A DNA stretch of 64,000 bases from a bacterium BMS3Bbin03. GTDB lineage: Bacteria; Zhuqueibacterota; JdFR-76; BMS3Abin05. This document shows positions 1 through 9,750 of this stretch, in pieces. The stretch covers positions 1 to 64,000 of the forward strand of contig BDTM01000048.1 of the NCBI GenBank assembly GCA_002898015.1. The letters are read 5' to 3'. Below the pieces are notes generated by a model. It was not told the origin of the DNA and made no database searches. It was given only the letters and a program-made list of their open reading frames with translations. Every line of letters begins with the position of its first letter. The stretch's first letter is position 1. The position numbers and the translations under genes are program-made.

Positions 1-2
1 GG

Positions 3-59
3 GAAGCCTACAACATGAAAAAGGGCGGCGCCGGTTTGAGTGAGGATGAGGTGGTTTAA
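3..59 (+). CDS. C-terminal end of a CDS entering from upstream (…EAYNMKKGGAGLSEDEVV*)
   Basis: Frame 3 is open from the window edge to TAA at 57-59; product not identifiable. Confidence 0.4.
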   Translation, partial: EAYNMKKGGAGLSEDEVV

Positions 60-63
60 TAAA

Positions 64-160
64 AATTACGAATTACGAATTACGAATTAGGAGTTGAGAA
101 TTAGGAATTAGGAATTACGAATTGGGGGTTGAGAATTAGGAATTAGGAATTACGAATTAT
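64..160. repeat. Degenerate direct repeats GAATTACGAATTAG / GAATTAGGAATTA
   Basis: Seen directly: aattacgaattacgaattacgaattaggagttgagaattaggaattaggaattacgaatt. Confidence 0.85.
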
Positions 161-163
161 GAA

Positions 164-541
164 TTGGGGAGTGGAAAGATGAAGGAAGACAATGTTATTC
201 GGGAGAAGGGTTTTGCTTTTGCTTTGAGGATGGTGAAGTTGTATCAATATTTGGTCAAAGAAAAGAAAGAGTTTGTTCTGTCTAAACAAGTTTTACGAAG
301 CGGAACGTCGATTGGAGCTAATGTGGAAGAAGCAATTGGCGGTCAATCGAAAAAAGATTTTTTATCAAAGATGAACATTGCCTATAAAGAGACTCGTGAA
401 ACGCATTATTGGCTCCGTTTACTGGAAGCAAGTAGTTTTCTCGGACACACTCAGGCAGATTCTTTGCTTCAGGATTGCAACGAGCTTTTAAAACTTTTAG
501 GTTCCATTTGCAAAACGACAAAGTTTAAAATTACGAATTAA
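164..541 (+). CDS. Four-helix bundle protein (23S rRNA intervening-sequence / S23 family)
   Basis: MKEDNVIREKGFAFALRMVKLYQYL…SKQVLRSGTSIGANVEEAIGGQSKKDFLSKMNIAYKETRETHYWLRLL is characteristic of the family; the start is probably the ATG at 179 (MKEDN). Confidence 0.9.
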   Translation: MGSGKMKEDNVIREKGFAFALRMVKLYQYLVKEKKEFVLSKQVLRSGTSIGANVEEAIGGQSKKDFLSKMNIAYKETRETHYWLRLLEASSFLGHTQADSLLQDCNELLKLLGSICKTTKFKITN

Positions 542-554
542 TAATTGGGGAGTG

Positions 555-1012
555 AAAATTCGTAATTCGTAATTATTTTTAAAGGTTTTTTCTATCAAAA
601 TAAATATCACGAAACAGTTTCTCATTCGTAATTCCTAATTCGTAATTATTTTTAAGGGTTTGTTCTATCAAAACAAATATTGTGAAACGAGTTATCATTC
701 GTAATTCCTAATTCGTAATTCGTAATTATCTTTAAGGGTTTGTTTTGAGGATAGTGAAATCATCTCAATATTAAGCCCCAAAAGAATTTTTTCTATCAAA
801 ATAAATATCACGAAACAGTATCTCATTCGTAATTCCTAATTCGTAATTATTTTTAAGGGTTTTTTCTATCAAAATAAATATTATGAAGCGAGATATTATT
901 CGTAATTCCTAATTCGTAATTCGTAATTATTTTTAAAGGTTTTTTCTATCAAAATAAATATTATGAAGCGAGATATTATTCGTAATTCCTAATTCGTAAT
1001 TCGTAATTTCCA
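555..1012. repeat. Tandem 73-80 bp repeats (ATTCGTAATTCCTAATTCGTAATTATTTTTAARGGTTTTTTCTATCAAAATAAATAT…), about 5 copies
   Basis: The core 'tctatcaaaayaaatat' recurs at 591, 664, 792, 865 and 945; GTAATTC/CTAATTC runs are inverted relative to the repeats at 64-160. Confidence 0.9.
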
Positions 1013-1046
1013 ACAAATGGCATTAATATTTACTTAAAGAAAAAAG

Positions 1047-2985
1047 GTGTTCCCCCATTTCTTTTTATGATAATCTGGACGCGGATCAGAAAGAGGCCGT
1101 TCTGAACACTCAGGGGCGAAGTCTGGTTATTGCCGGGCCGGGTTCCGGGAAAACGCACGTCATCACGAGCAAAGTCGCTTTTTTGATTCAAAGCGGAATT
1201 CTGCCGTCTGAAATTTTACTGGTCACGTTTACCCGCCGGGCGGCACGCGAAATGATTCAGCGCTCTCAGGTACTGGTCAGAGAAGACCTTTCGGGCATGC
1301 TGGCCGGCACATTTCATCACGTGTGTAATGTGTTGCTGCGGCGCTACGGCGTCCACGTGGACCTTCAACCCAACTTCACCATTCTGGATCAAGACGATTC
1401 TGTTTCTCTGCTGAAAATCTCCCGGCGGGAATATCTGAACCGGAACTTTTCTAAAAAAAAACAGCCTAAACTTCCGGCTCCAAAAGCTCTGACAACGCTC
1501 TACGCTTACATGGGAAACGTTTTGGTCAGTCTTCGGGAGGCTCTTTTAGAACATCATCCGCGGTTTGTTCCGTCACTGGATCACATCGAAGCCATCTATC
1601 AGGATTACATTCGCCGGAAAGTCAGTTTAAACGCGCTGGATTACGATGATTTGCAAGTTCACGCACTCCGCCTGTTGGTGGAAAATCCCCTCATTGCCCG
1701 TAAAATTTCCGATCAATTTAAATGGGTGCTGGTCGATGAGTTTCAAGATACGAGTCTGATTCAGGCGCAACTGGCGGAAAAGTGGGCGGACGTCCATAAA
1801 AATTTGATGGTTGTCGGAGATGACGCCCAGAGTATTTATTCCTTTCGGGGCGCACGTTATCAGAATATTCTGGAGTTTTCCGGACACCCGGATTGCCGGG
1901 TGTTCAAAATTCAAAACAACTACAGAAGCACGCCTCAGATTGTTGCCTTTATTAATGCAAACATTCCCAACAACGTGTTTCACAAAGAACTGCGTGCCGT
2001 GAAAGGCGCCGGCCCCAAACCCGTCATTGCGACCACGGCGGACCGGGATCAACAGGCACAATTTGTCGTCCGGCGTATCCGGAAATTATTGGCGGCAGGC
2101 GTCTCTCCACAGGAGATCGGTGTTTTGTACCGTTCTCATTCGCATTCCCTGGAGCTGCAGATCGAACTCACGCGTAAAGAGATTCCTTTTGAGATTTACT
2201 CCGGTGTGAAATTTACGGAAAGCGCCCATGTGAAGGATACGCTCTCATTCTTGAGACTCCTTTCCAATCCAAGAGATCAGATTGCCTGGGACCGGGCGCT
2301 GATGTTGTTTGAAGGCATCGGCCGGGTGACGGCCGAACAGATTTCCGGCCGCATTCTTCAGGCGATCGAAGAGAATCGAGATCCGTTTGAAGCGCTCCAT
2401 CGATTAATTGCCGAACGTCAGGCCGACGGCTTCGAACAGTTCAAACTGCTTATTCAAAAACTCCGGTCGGAAGAAACACCCGGGGGGATGATTCAAATCA
2501 TTTTAAAGGAATTCTACACAGATTACCTGGAAACGCATTTTGCGAATTATCGGGAACGCCGGCGGGATCTCGAACGCCTTTCGGAAATTGCGGCCCGCTA
2601 CAAAACGATGCTGCAATTCCTGACGGACATCTTGCTGGCAGAGCAGATTGAAATTGAAAAAGAAGTTCAAAAAGAGTCCGAAAAGGTCGTCCTGACGACG
2701 GTGCACCAGGCAAAAGGGCTGGAGTGGGATGTGGTGTTTGTGCTCTCCGTAAATCCAAACGAGTTCCCTTCCCGCTGGGCGGTTCTGGAGGGGAACACGG
2801 ACGAAGAACAGCGTGTTTTTTACGTGGCCATTACGCGTCCGCGCCGCGAATTAATGATCTGCCGCCAGCTCTGCACGGTACCCGCTTTTGATGATGATTC
2901 TGTTTTTGGTTCGGATGGATTTGATTTTCTGGCGGATGTCCCCGAAGATCTGGTGGAATTCCGGAATATTGAGGAGCAGGAATGA
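1047..2985 (+). CDS. UvrD/PcrA-like ATP-dependent DNA helicase (start uncertain)
   Basis: In-frame upstream translation [42 protein letters not shown] (Walker A) followed by [59 protein letters not shown]; the annotated ORF starts at TTG 1183, after Walker A. Confidence 0.85.
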
Positions 2986-4640
2986 AAATAAGTTTAAACT
3001 ATCTCAAAAAACAGTGGGAAGAGAAGGTTCTTCTGCCGTTTTTAAAAAAGCAGGCCGAGCGGCTGGAATCTTTTAAAACATTATCCGGGATTGAAGAAGA
3101 ACGGCTTTATCTTCCCCGGGAGAATTTTAGGTATGAAACGCAATTGGGGTTTCCCGGGGACATTCCGTTTACACGGGGTGTTTATCCGACCATGTACCGC
3201 GGCCGCTTCTGGACGATGCGCCAATATTCCGGATACGCCACCACGGAAGAATCCAACCGCCGCTACAAATATTTGCTGGAACAGGGACAAACAGGCCTGT
3301 CTGTGGCCTTTGATCTGCCCACGCAGATCGGTTATGATTCGGATCATCCGCTGGCGGAAGGAGAAGTGGGCAAAGTGGGTGTGGCGATCGACTCGCTGGA
3401 AGATATGGAACGGCTGATGGATGGCATTCCGCTTAACAAAATCAGTACGTCGATGACGATAAATGCCACGGCGGCGGTTCTTTTGGCCATGCTTATTGCG
3501 GTGGCCAAAAAACAGGGCGTGCCCCCGGAACAGTTGTCCGGCACAATTCAAAATGATATTTTAAAAGAGTACATTGCCCGCGGCACATACATTTACCCGC
3601 CCATACCTTCGCTGCGCCTGATTGCGGATGTTATCGGCTACTGCGATGAAAATCTGCGGCACTGGAATCCCATTTCCATCAGCGGCTACCACATTCGCGA
3701 AGCGGGTTCCACGGCGGTGCAGGAACTTGCGTTTACGTTTGCCAACGCGATTGCCTACGTCCAATCGGCCATCGACGCCGGTCTGGACGTGAACCGGTTT
3801 GGAAAGCATTTGTCCTTCTTTTTTAACGCACACAATTATTTTTTTGAAGAAATTGCGAAATTCCGGGCCGCCAGACGCATCTGGGCGACCATTATGCGGG
3901 AGAAATTCGGCGCTGCAAACAAAGCGGCCTTGCGGCTGCGGTTTCACACCCAAACGGCGGGATCCACACTGACCGCTCAGGAGCCTGAGAATAACATTGT
4001 CCGTGTCACGCTTCAGGCGCTGGCCGCGGTTCTGGGGGGCACTCAATCGCTGCACACCAATTCAATGGATGAAGCCCTTTCGCTCCCGACGGAGCAATCT
4101 GCGCTGCTGGCCTTGCGCACCCAGCAGATTATTGCGTACGAATCCGGTGTAACCGACACGATTGATCCGGTGGGCGGAAGCTATTTTGTCGAAGCATTAA
4201 CCGATCAAATTGAAAAAAAAGTGTGGGATTACCTGGACAAAATTGAAGCGATGGGGGGATCCATCGGAGCAATTTCAAAAGGCTATTTCCAGCGGGAGAT
4301 TGCGGACAGTGCATACAAATTTCAACAGGCGGTGAATCAACAGGAACGGATCGTTGTGGGGCTGAACAAATTTGTGAACAATCAGACCCCAATGCCGGAA
4401 ATTTTAAAGGTTGATCCGTCTGTGCGGGACACCCAGATCAATCGCCTGAAACAATTGAAACAAAAACGGGACACGGTTCGCGTCAACCGGAAGCTTCAAA
4501 AACTCAAAGAGGCTGCCGGCACTTCCGGGAATCTGATGCCGGTTATTTTGGAAGCCGTGGAAGCGTACGCCACGGTGGGAGAGATTTCAGATGTGCTGCG
4601 CAGCGTCTTTGGAGAATACCGCAGTCCGTCGGTTTTTTGA
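2982..4640 (+). CDS. Methylmalonyl-CoA mutase large (catalytic) subunit, no B12-binding domain
   Basis: [96 protein letters not shown] overlap with the helicase gene. Confidence 0.93.
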   Translation: MKISLNYLKKQWEEKVLLPFLKKQAERLESFKTLSGIEEERLYLPRENFRYETQLGFPGDIPFTRGVYPTMYRGRFWTMRQYSGYATTEESNRRYKYLLEQGQTGLSVAFDLPTQIGYDSDHPLAEGEVGKVGVAIDSLEDMERLMDGIPLNKISTSMTINATAAVLLAMLIAVAKKQGVPPEQLSGTIQNDILKEYIARGTYIYPPIPSLRLIADVIGYCDENLRHWNPISISGYHIREAGSTAVQELAFTFANAIAYVQSAIDAGLDVNRFGKHLSFFFNAHNYFFEEIAKFRAARRIWATIMREKFGAANKAALRLRFHTQTAGSTLTAQEPENNIVRVTLQALAAVLGGTQSLHTNSMDEALSLPTEQSALLALRTQQIIAYESGVTDTIDPVGGSYFVEALTDQIEKKVWDYLDKIEAMGGSIGAISKGYFQREIADSAYKFQQAVNQQERIVVGLNKFVNNQTPMPEILKVDPSVRDTQINRLKQLKQKRDTVRVNRKLQKLKEAAGTSGNLMPVILEAVEAYATVGEISDVLRSVFGEYRSPSVF

Positions 4641-4722
4641 TTGGAGCGGCCTTATTGACTTCTCAATTTTCATCCCGATCCGGGGACAGGCGCCTTTACA
4701 CAGAATAATCCTTAAGTGTTGT

Positions 4723-5433
4723 TCAACTCTGAAAAATGGGTTTAATCGTTGTCCAGAGCTTTTTTGCCAGAATTTTTAAACCGGGCAGGTGTTCCGCCGT
4801 ATCCTCCAGAATCTGAGTTTTAGTTTCATTCGCTTTTTCAATCGATTCCGTGTCCTCTTTGAGCCAGAAATGAATTAAGGATTCGTTTGCTTCCACGTGA
4901 AATTGGATTCCGTACGTGGAGCGGCCGTATCGAAACGCCTGATGAATGTACCTCTCGGAAGAGGCCAGCAGGGCGGCGCCCGACGGCAGATCAAACGTAT
5001 CCCCGTGCCAATGAACGGGGACGAATTTTTCCGGCAGAGCCTTTAACACCGGGTCCGACCTGCCGGCTTCGGTCAGCGAAACGGGTTTCCAGCCGATTTC
5101 CGGGCCGGTATATCCCCGGTACACGCCGGCGCCCAGAACTCTGGCAATAACCTGACTCCCCAGGCAGATGCCCAGCAGTGGTTTTTGGGCTTTGAGAACT
5201 TTTTCCACCCACACGAGTTCATCTTTTAAAAAGGCATAGCGATCCTCTTCATAAACACCCATAAAACCGCCTAAAAGAATGACTCCGGAATAGGCCTGAA
5301 GCCTTTCGGGAAGTGATTCCCCCCGGTAGATGTCCCGGTACGTAAACGGAATCTTCTCCTGTACAAACACATCCTGCCAGCTTCCCAGGTTTTCTTCCAA
5401 ACAGTGTCGAACCACAAGAATGGGTAAAATCAT
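4723..5433 (-). CDS. Class I glutamine amidotransferase (GMP synthase-like)
   Basis: GVILLGGFMGVYEED…PLLGICLGSQVIARVLGA…PVHWHGDTF…GIQFHVEAN. Confidence 0.9.
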   Translation of the reverse strand: MILPILVVRHCLEENLGSWQDVFVQEKIPFTYRDIYRGESLPERLQAYSGVILLGGFMGVYEEDRYAFLKDELVWVEKVLKAQKPLLGICLGSQVIARVLGAGVYRGYTGPEIGWKPVSLTEAGRSDPVLKALPEKFVPVHWHGDTFDLPSGAALLASSERYIHQAFRYGRSTYGIQFHVEANESLIHFWLKEDTESIEKANETKTQILEDTAEHLPGLKILAKKLWTTIKPIFQS

Positions 5434-6614
5434 GATGATCGCCTTTCCGGTGTAAATGCAGAAATTCCTGTAATATTTTCACCCACGATGAGTGTGTGGA
5501 TGTCGTGGGTGCCTTCGTATGTTTTAACGGATTCAAGATTTGCGGCGTGCCGCATCGCCTGATAGTCGCCCACAATTCCATTCGCGCCCAGAATGTCTCT
5601 TGCCGTGCGCGCAATTTCAAGTGCCTGATACACGTTGTTCTGTTTGGCCATCGACACCTGGTAATATTTTGCCAGACCCTTATCCTTTAACCGGCCGAGT
5701 TGAAGCGTCATGAACTGCATCTTGGTGATTTCGGTCAGCATTTTAACCAGCTTTTCCTGTGTCAGTTGATAGCCTGCGATTGGGCGGTCGAACTGAACAC
5801 GGCTTTTTGCGTACTGAAGGGCTTCGTCGTAGCACGCCATTCCCGAACCGATGGCGCCCCAGGCGATGGAATACCGCGCTTGTGTTAAACAGCTCAGCGG
5901 ATATTTTAGGCCTTTCGCTTCAGGCAAACGGTTTTCTTTGGGAATGCGGCAATCGTTAAAAATCAATTCAGACGTCACGGACGCCCGCAGGGAAAGTTTA
6001 TGCTGAATCAGAGTTGTTTCAAAACCGGGCGTTCCCTTTTCGACGAGGAAGCCGTTGACCGTGCCGTCCAGTTTTGCCCACACAACCGCCACATCGGCAA
6101 TGCTGCCGTTGGTGATCCACATTTTAGTGCCGTTCAACACGTAGGAATCCCCGTCGTCCACGGCAGTCGTGCGCATTCCCCCCGGATTCGAGCCAAAATC
6201 CGGTTCCGTTAAACCATAACAGCCGATCCATTCTCCGCCGGCCAATTTGGGCAGGTAGCGTTTCCGCTGCTTTTCGCTCCCGTACGTGAGAATGGGGTAC
6301 ATGACCAGCGCGCCCTGTACGGATGCAAAGCTTCGAATGCCGCTGTCCCCGCGTTCCAATTCCTGCATCGCCAATCCGTACGCCACGTTGTTCAGTCCCG
6401 CCGCTCCGTAGCCGTGCAAATTTGCGCCCAGGAGACCCAGTTCGCCCATTTCAGGAATGAGGTGCATCGGGAACGTTCCGTTCTCGTAGTGTTCCTGAAT
6501 AACCGGCAGGATGCGCGCATCCACCCAATCCCTCACGGTCTCGCGAACAAGAATTTCTTCTTCCGACAAAAGCCGGTCAAAATTCAAAAAATCAGCCGCT
6601 TGAAATTTCGCCAT
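5430..6614 (-). CDS. Acyl-CoA dehydrogenase (glutaryl-CoA dehydrogenase-like)
   Basis: GCYGLTEPDFGSNPGGMRTTA, LRASVTSELIFNDCRIP, YEGTHDIHTLIVGENITGISAF. Confidence 0.92.
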   Translation of the reverse strand: MAKFQAADFLNFDRLLSEEEILVRETVRDWVDARILPVIQEHYENGTFPMHLIPEMGELGLLGANLHGYGAAGLNNVAYGLAMQELERGDSGIRSFASVQGALVMYPILTYGSEKQRKRYLPKLAGGEWIGCYGLTEPDFGSNPGGMRTTAVDDGDSYVLNGTKMWITNGSIADVAVVWAKLDGTVNGFLVEKGTPGFETTLIQHKLSLRASVTSELIFNDCRIPKENRLPEAKGLKYPLSCLTQARYSIAWGAIGSGMACYDEALQYAKSRVQFDRPIAGYQLTQEKLVKMLTEITKMQFMTLQLGRLKDKGLAKYYQVSMAKQNNVYQALEIARTARDILGANGIVGDYQAMRHAANLESVKTYEGTHDIHTLIVGENITGISAFTPERRSS

Positions 6615-6675
6615 TTATCTCCTCTTATTTTTGTACGGACAAAGCAATCTTTTGATCGGAATGCAGAAGATTGCT

Positions 6676-6816
6676 CTATTTCACACTTTTCTTTTTTTTC
6701 CTGATTTTCTCCTGCCCGGTCCGTTTTTCCCGAATCTTCGCCGGTTTCAGACCGATCCGTTTCCTGCCTCTTAGCCGCAGGTCACGCGAAAGGTTTTTGA
6801 ACGGTTTTCTTGGCAT
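6676..6816 (-). CDS. Very basic 46-aa small ORF (MPRKPFKNLSRDLRLRGRKRIGLKPAKIREKRTGQEKIRKKKKSVK), hypothetical
   Basis: Open frame starting 9 bp after the stop of the upstream transporter gene, same strand; below the ORF-track length cutoff. Confidence 0.3.
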   Translation of the reverse strand: MPRKPFKNLSRDLRLRGRKRIGLKPAKIREKRTGQEKIRKKKKSVK

Positions 6817-6824
6817 TTTTCACA

Positions 6825-8372
6825 TCAATGTGCCCACGACGGCAGGTGCCCCAGCGTAATTCCAAAGATTGGGATTGCCAGGGCATACATGACAATCGTC
6901 GTGATAATAACGCCCAGCAAATCTAAGAAAAATCCGACTTTAAACATTTGCGGGATTGTTAAATATCCCGATCCGAAAACAATGGCGTTCGGCGGTGTGG
7001 CCACGGGCAGCATAAATGCCAGCGACGCCGCAATGGTAGCGACAATCATCAGCAAAAACGGGGGCTGCCCCATGCCGATCGCCGTGGCCGCCATGATCGG
7101 CATAAAAATCGTGGCGATCGCCGTATTGGACGTCACTTCCGTGAGAAGCGAAATCATGACGGCCGTTAATAAAATCATGACCGGCAGGGGAATGGCTTTC
7201 AGTACCGCCAGCGAATGCCCGATCCAGCCGGCCAAACCCGTCGCTTGAAAACCCTGTGCCAGCGCGATTCCGCCGCCGAACAAAATGAGAATACCCCACG
7301 GCACCCGTTTTGCGTCCTCCCAACTGAGCAGGAAAATGCCTTTTTTAAAATTGACCGGGGTGAGGAATAAAGACACACCGACAAAAATAGCGACCGTAGA
7401 ATCGTGCACATATTTTTCGATTCCAAACAGATTAGACCACCCCGGGATCGTTAAAAATCCGGCATGGATATTTTTACGAAAAATCCATCCGAGCGCCATC
7501 AGCACAAACCAGATGAGCGTATACCGTTCGGCGCGGGAAAGCGGCCCGAGTTCCCGCAGTTCTTTTTTGACAATTTCTTTTCCGCCGGGCAATTCCTTCA
7601 TTTTGATGGGCAGAGAAATCTTCACCAGATAAAACCAGGCCATCGGGAGAAAAACCACGACCAACGGGAATCCGACCAGAAACCACCGGAGGAAGTCGAT
7701 CTCCGGTGCTGCGGGGAATAATTTTCTGACAGCCGCCGCAAATACAATGTTGGGGGGCGTCCCGACAAGGGTCCCGATGCCTCCGATGCTGGCAGCGTAG
7801 GCAATGCCCAGCATCATCGCCACATTGAAATGATCCTCTTTTGAAATCTCTTCACCGCGCTGTTTTCGCAGGGATTCCGTGTGGTAAATAATCGCCAATG
7901 CAATGGGCAGCATCATCATTGTGGTGGCCGTGTTCGAGATCCACATGGATAAAAAGGCCGTGGCCACCATAAAACCGAGAATAATTTTTTGGGGACTTGT
8001 CCCGAGGAAATGAATAATATTAAGGGCAATCCGTCTGTGCAGTTTCCACTTTTCCATGGTGATCGCCATTAAAAATCCGCCCAAAAAAAGAAAAATGTTT
8101 TTGTCCCCGTAGGCCGACGCCACTGTTTTTGCATTTAGAATTTTTAACAAAGGAAACAGGGCAAGCGGCAGCAGAGCCGTTGCCGGAATGGGGATCGCTT
8201 CCGTGATCCACCAGATGACCATGAGCGCCGCCACGGCTGCCGTTCTCCAGGCTGTAGGAGACATCCCCTGAGGTACCGGTAATAGCAACAGGATCAAAAA
8301 AACAGGAATGCCCGACCAGAAACCCAATTTTTGCCGAAATTCATAATCGTAAGAGGCTTTCTTTTCCATCAT
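6825..8372 (-). CDS. SLC13/DASS-family anion:sodium symporter
   Basis: Polytopic; WWITEAIPIPATALLPLALFPLL, SNTATTMMMLPIALAI, TPPNIVF, TEVTSNTAIATIFMPIMAATA, LPVATPPNAIVFGSGYLTIPQM. Confidence 0.92.
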   Translation of the reverse strand: MMEKKASYDYEFRQKLGFWSGIPVFLILLLLPVPQGMSPTAWRTAAVAALMVIWWITEAIPIPATALLPLALFPLLKILNAKTVASAYGDKNIFLFLGGFLMAITMEKWKLHRRIALNIIHFLGTSPQKIILGFMVATAFLSMWISNTATTMMMLPIALAIIYHTESLRKQRGEEISKEDHFNVAMMLGIAYAASIGGIGTLVGTPPNIVFAAAVRKLFPAAPEIDFLRWFLVGFPLVVVFLPMAWFYLVKISLPIKMKELPGGKEIVKKELRELGPLSRAERYTLIWFVLMALGWIFRKNIHAGFLTIPGWSNLFGIEKYVHDSTVAIFVGVSLFLTPVNFKKGIFLLSWEDAKRVPWGILILFGGGIALAQGFQATGLAGWIGHSLAVLKAIPLPVMILLTAVMISLLTEVTSNTAIATIFMPIMAATAIGMGQPPFLLMIVATIAASLAFMLPVATPPNAIVFGSGYLTIPQMFKVGFFLDLLGVIITTIVMYALAIPIFGITLGHLPSWAH

Positions 8373-8836
8373 CGCGCCTGACTCTTTTGGCTCTCAGAAA
8401 ACAAAGTTTCATGAAAAAGCTGTTCCATAAACGGCACCAGCCGGGTTAATTGGGTGTCCCCTTTTACTTCTTCTCCGAGGAATGGAATTTGGATCTGCGG
8501 AATAGAACGATAATCGGTCCGAATTTTTTCAAGAATCTTTTTTTGGGAATTTAAATACCCTTTGTAAGGAAATGAGTCTTCCGCAACCCGGTTAATGACC
8601 ATTTCGCTTACCGGCACCTTGTAATACGATAAAACCTTAATCGTCCGCGCGGTTTCTTCAAACGCCGGCGTTTCCGGATTTAAAACCAGGATGATTTTGG
8701 TTTGGGATGATTTTAATAAACACCCTATTCTCTCGAAATGCCGTTTCATATCATATAGAGTTTCAATAACAGGGTTTTTCTTTTTGTCAGCATCAAATAG
8801 GCAGAGCCCAGGGTCGATCTTCTTTGGAAGAATCAC
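8369..8836 (-). CDS. ArsA/Get3-like anion-pump ATPase, C-terminal portion only (P-loop missing)
   Basis: KIILVLNPETPAFEETARTIKVLSYYKVPVSEMVINRV…IPFLGEEVKGDTQLTRLVPFMEQLF resembles ArsA/Get3 C-terminal regions; no GKGGVGKT motif. Confidence 0.65.
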   Translation of the reverse strand: MILPKKIDPGLCLFDADKKKNPVIETLYDMKRHFERIGCLLKSSQTKIILVLNPETPAFEETARTIKVLSYYKVPVSEMVINRVAEDSFPYKGYLNSQKKILEKIRTDYRSIPQIQIPFLGEEVKGDTQLTRLVPFMEQLFHETLFSESQKSQAR

Positions 8837-8928
8837 ATTCTCGTTTCACAAGGGCATATCCACAGTGCGGCAAAGCCGCAAATGACAACTTTCAAAAACC
8901 AAATAACAAAGAAATATTCTGCAATACC

Positions 8929-9540
8929 TCAGCGCATGGGTTGTCGAATAATGGTTTTCCATTTTTCCGGGGCGCTTCTTCTGATGTCGCTTAAATAGAT
9001 TTCGTGATGTTTCCCGGACAGCCTGCAGCCCTCGGCTTTGATAAAATCATGCAGTTTTTTGATGGTCGGGCCTTCCTCCGAAAACGGGCCGATGTGCATG
9101 ATTTGGGCCGCTTTTCCTTCTGTAAACGATTCAAATCTGATTTTCTGCAGCGCCGCCGGATTCTTTTTCTCCCCGACCTGCTTAACGGCTTCCGTGAACA
9201 ATTTTACCGTGATAAATTCCGGCTGCATAATCATGAGTGTCCATTTCCAGTTTTCTTTGTTTTCTGTGCTGAACTGTGCCATATCCTCTGCCCACCATAG
9301 GCCTTCCAAAGGCAGCACGCCATAATCAATTTCCGGGTCTCCTTTCTTCACCATGAATTTCAATGTGTAGGAAAGACCATAAAGGGCATCTATCGCCTCC
9401 TGAAACGCCTGAGTGGTATTCGGGTCCCCTGCGCCGTCGATCATGGCGAAGTTCATTTGCGGTACGTCCACAATCTCCGCTTTTGCGGCCGGCGGCCGGT
9501 ACAGGTGTTTGAGCTCTTTTTTATAATCGATCTTTGCCAT
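8929..9540 (-). CDS. GyrI-like domain-containing protein
   Basis: MAKIDYKKELKHLYRPPAAKAEIVDVPQMNFAMIDGAGDPN…GLWWAED…QIMHIGPFSEEGPTIKKLHDFI…HEIYLSDIRR. Confidence 0.85.
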   Translation of the reverse strand: MAKIDYKKELKHLYRPPAAKAEIVDVPQMNFAMIDGAGDPNTTQAFQEAIDALYGLSYTLKFMVKKGDPEIDYGVLPLEGLWWAEDMAQFSTENKENWKWTLMIMQPEFITVKLFTEAVKQVGEKKNPAALQKIRFESFTEGKAAQIMHIGPFSEEGPTIKKLHDFIKAEGCRLSGKHHEIYLSDIRRSAPEKWKTIIRQPMR

Positions 9541-9570
9541 GAATCTCTCCTTTTCGCATTTATCGGAAAA

Positions 9571-9750
9571 TCAAAGAATGATGGCTTTTAAATTTTTAAG
9601 TGATTTCCCGGCAATGACTTCTTTGTCTCTTATGACCACTAACGCCGTTAAATCCCAAAAACAGGCACCGATCGTTTTGGCGCCCTCACAATCAAAATAA
9701 GCGGCTATTCGCGATTTTATTTCCTGAAGATGCTTCTCTAAGTCGGTCAT
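9571..9750 (-). CDS. Hypothetical 59-aa protein (MTDLEKHLQEIKSRIAAYFDCEGAKTIGACFWDLTALVVIRDKEVIAGKSLKNLKAIIL)
   Basis: ATGA overlap with the lemA-like stop codon at 9747-9750; just below the 60-aa ORF-track cutoff. Confidence 0.45.
   Translation of the reverse strand: MTDLEKHLQEIKSRIAAYFDCEGAKTIGACFWDLTALVVIRDKEVIAGKSLKNLKAIIL

Noticed and set aside
555-1012. CRISPR-like or DGR template/variable repeat
   Set aside because: 73-80 bp units have near-identical content, no variable spacers, no adenine-specific substitution pattern I could see, and no reverse transcriptase in the window.
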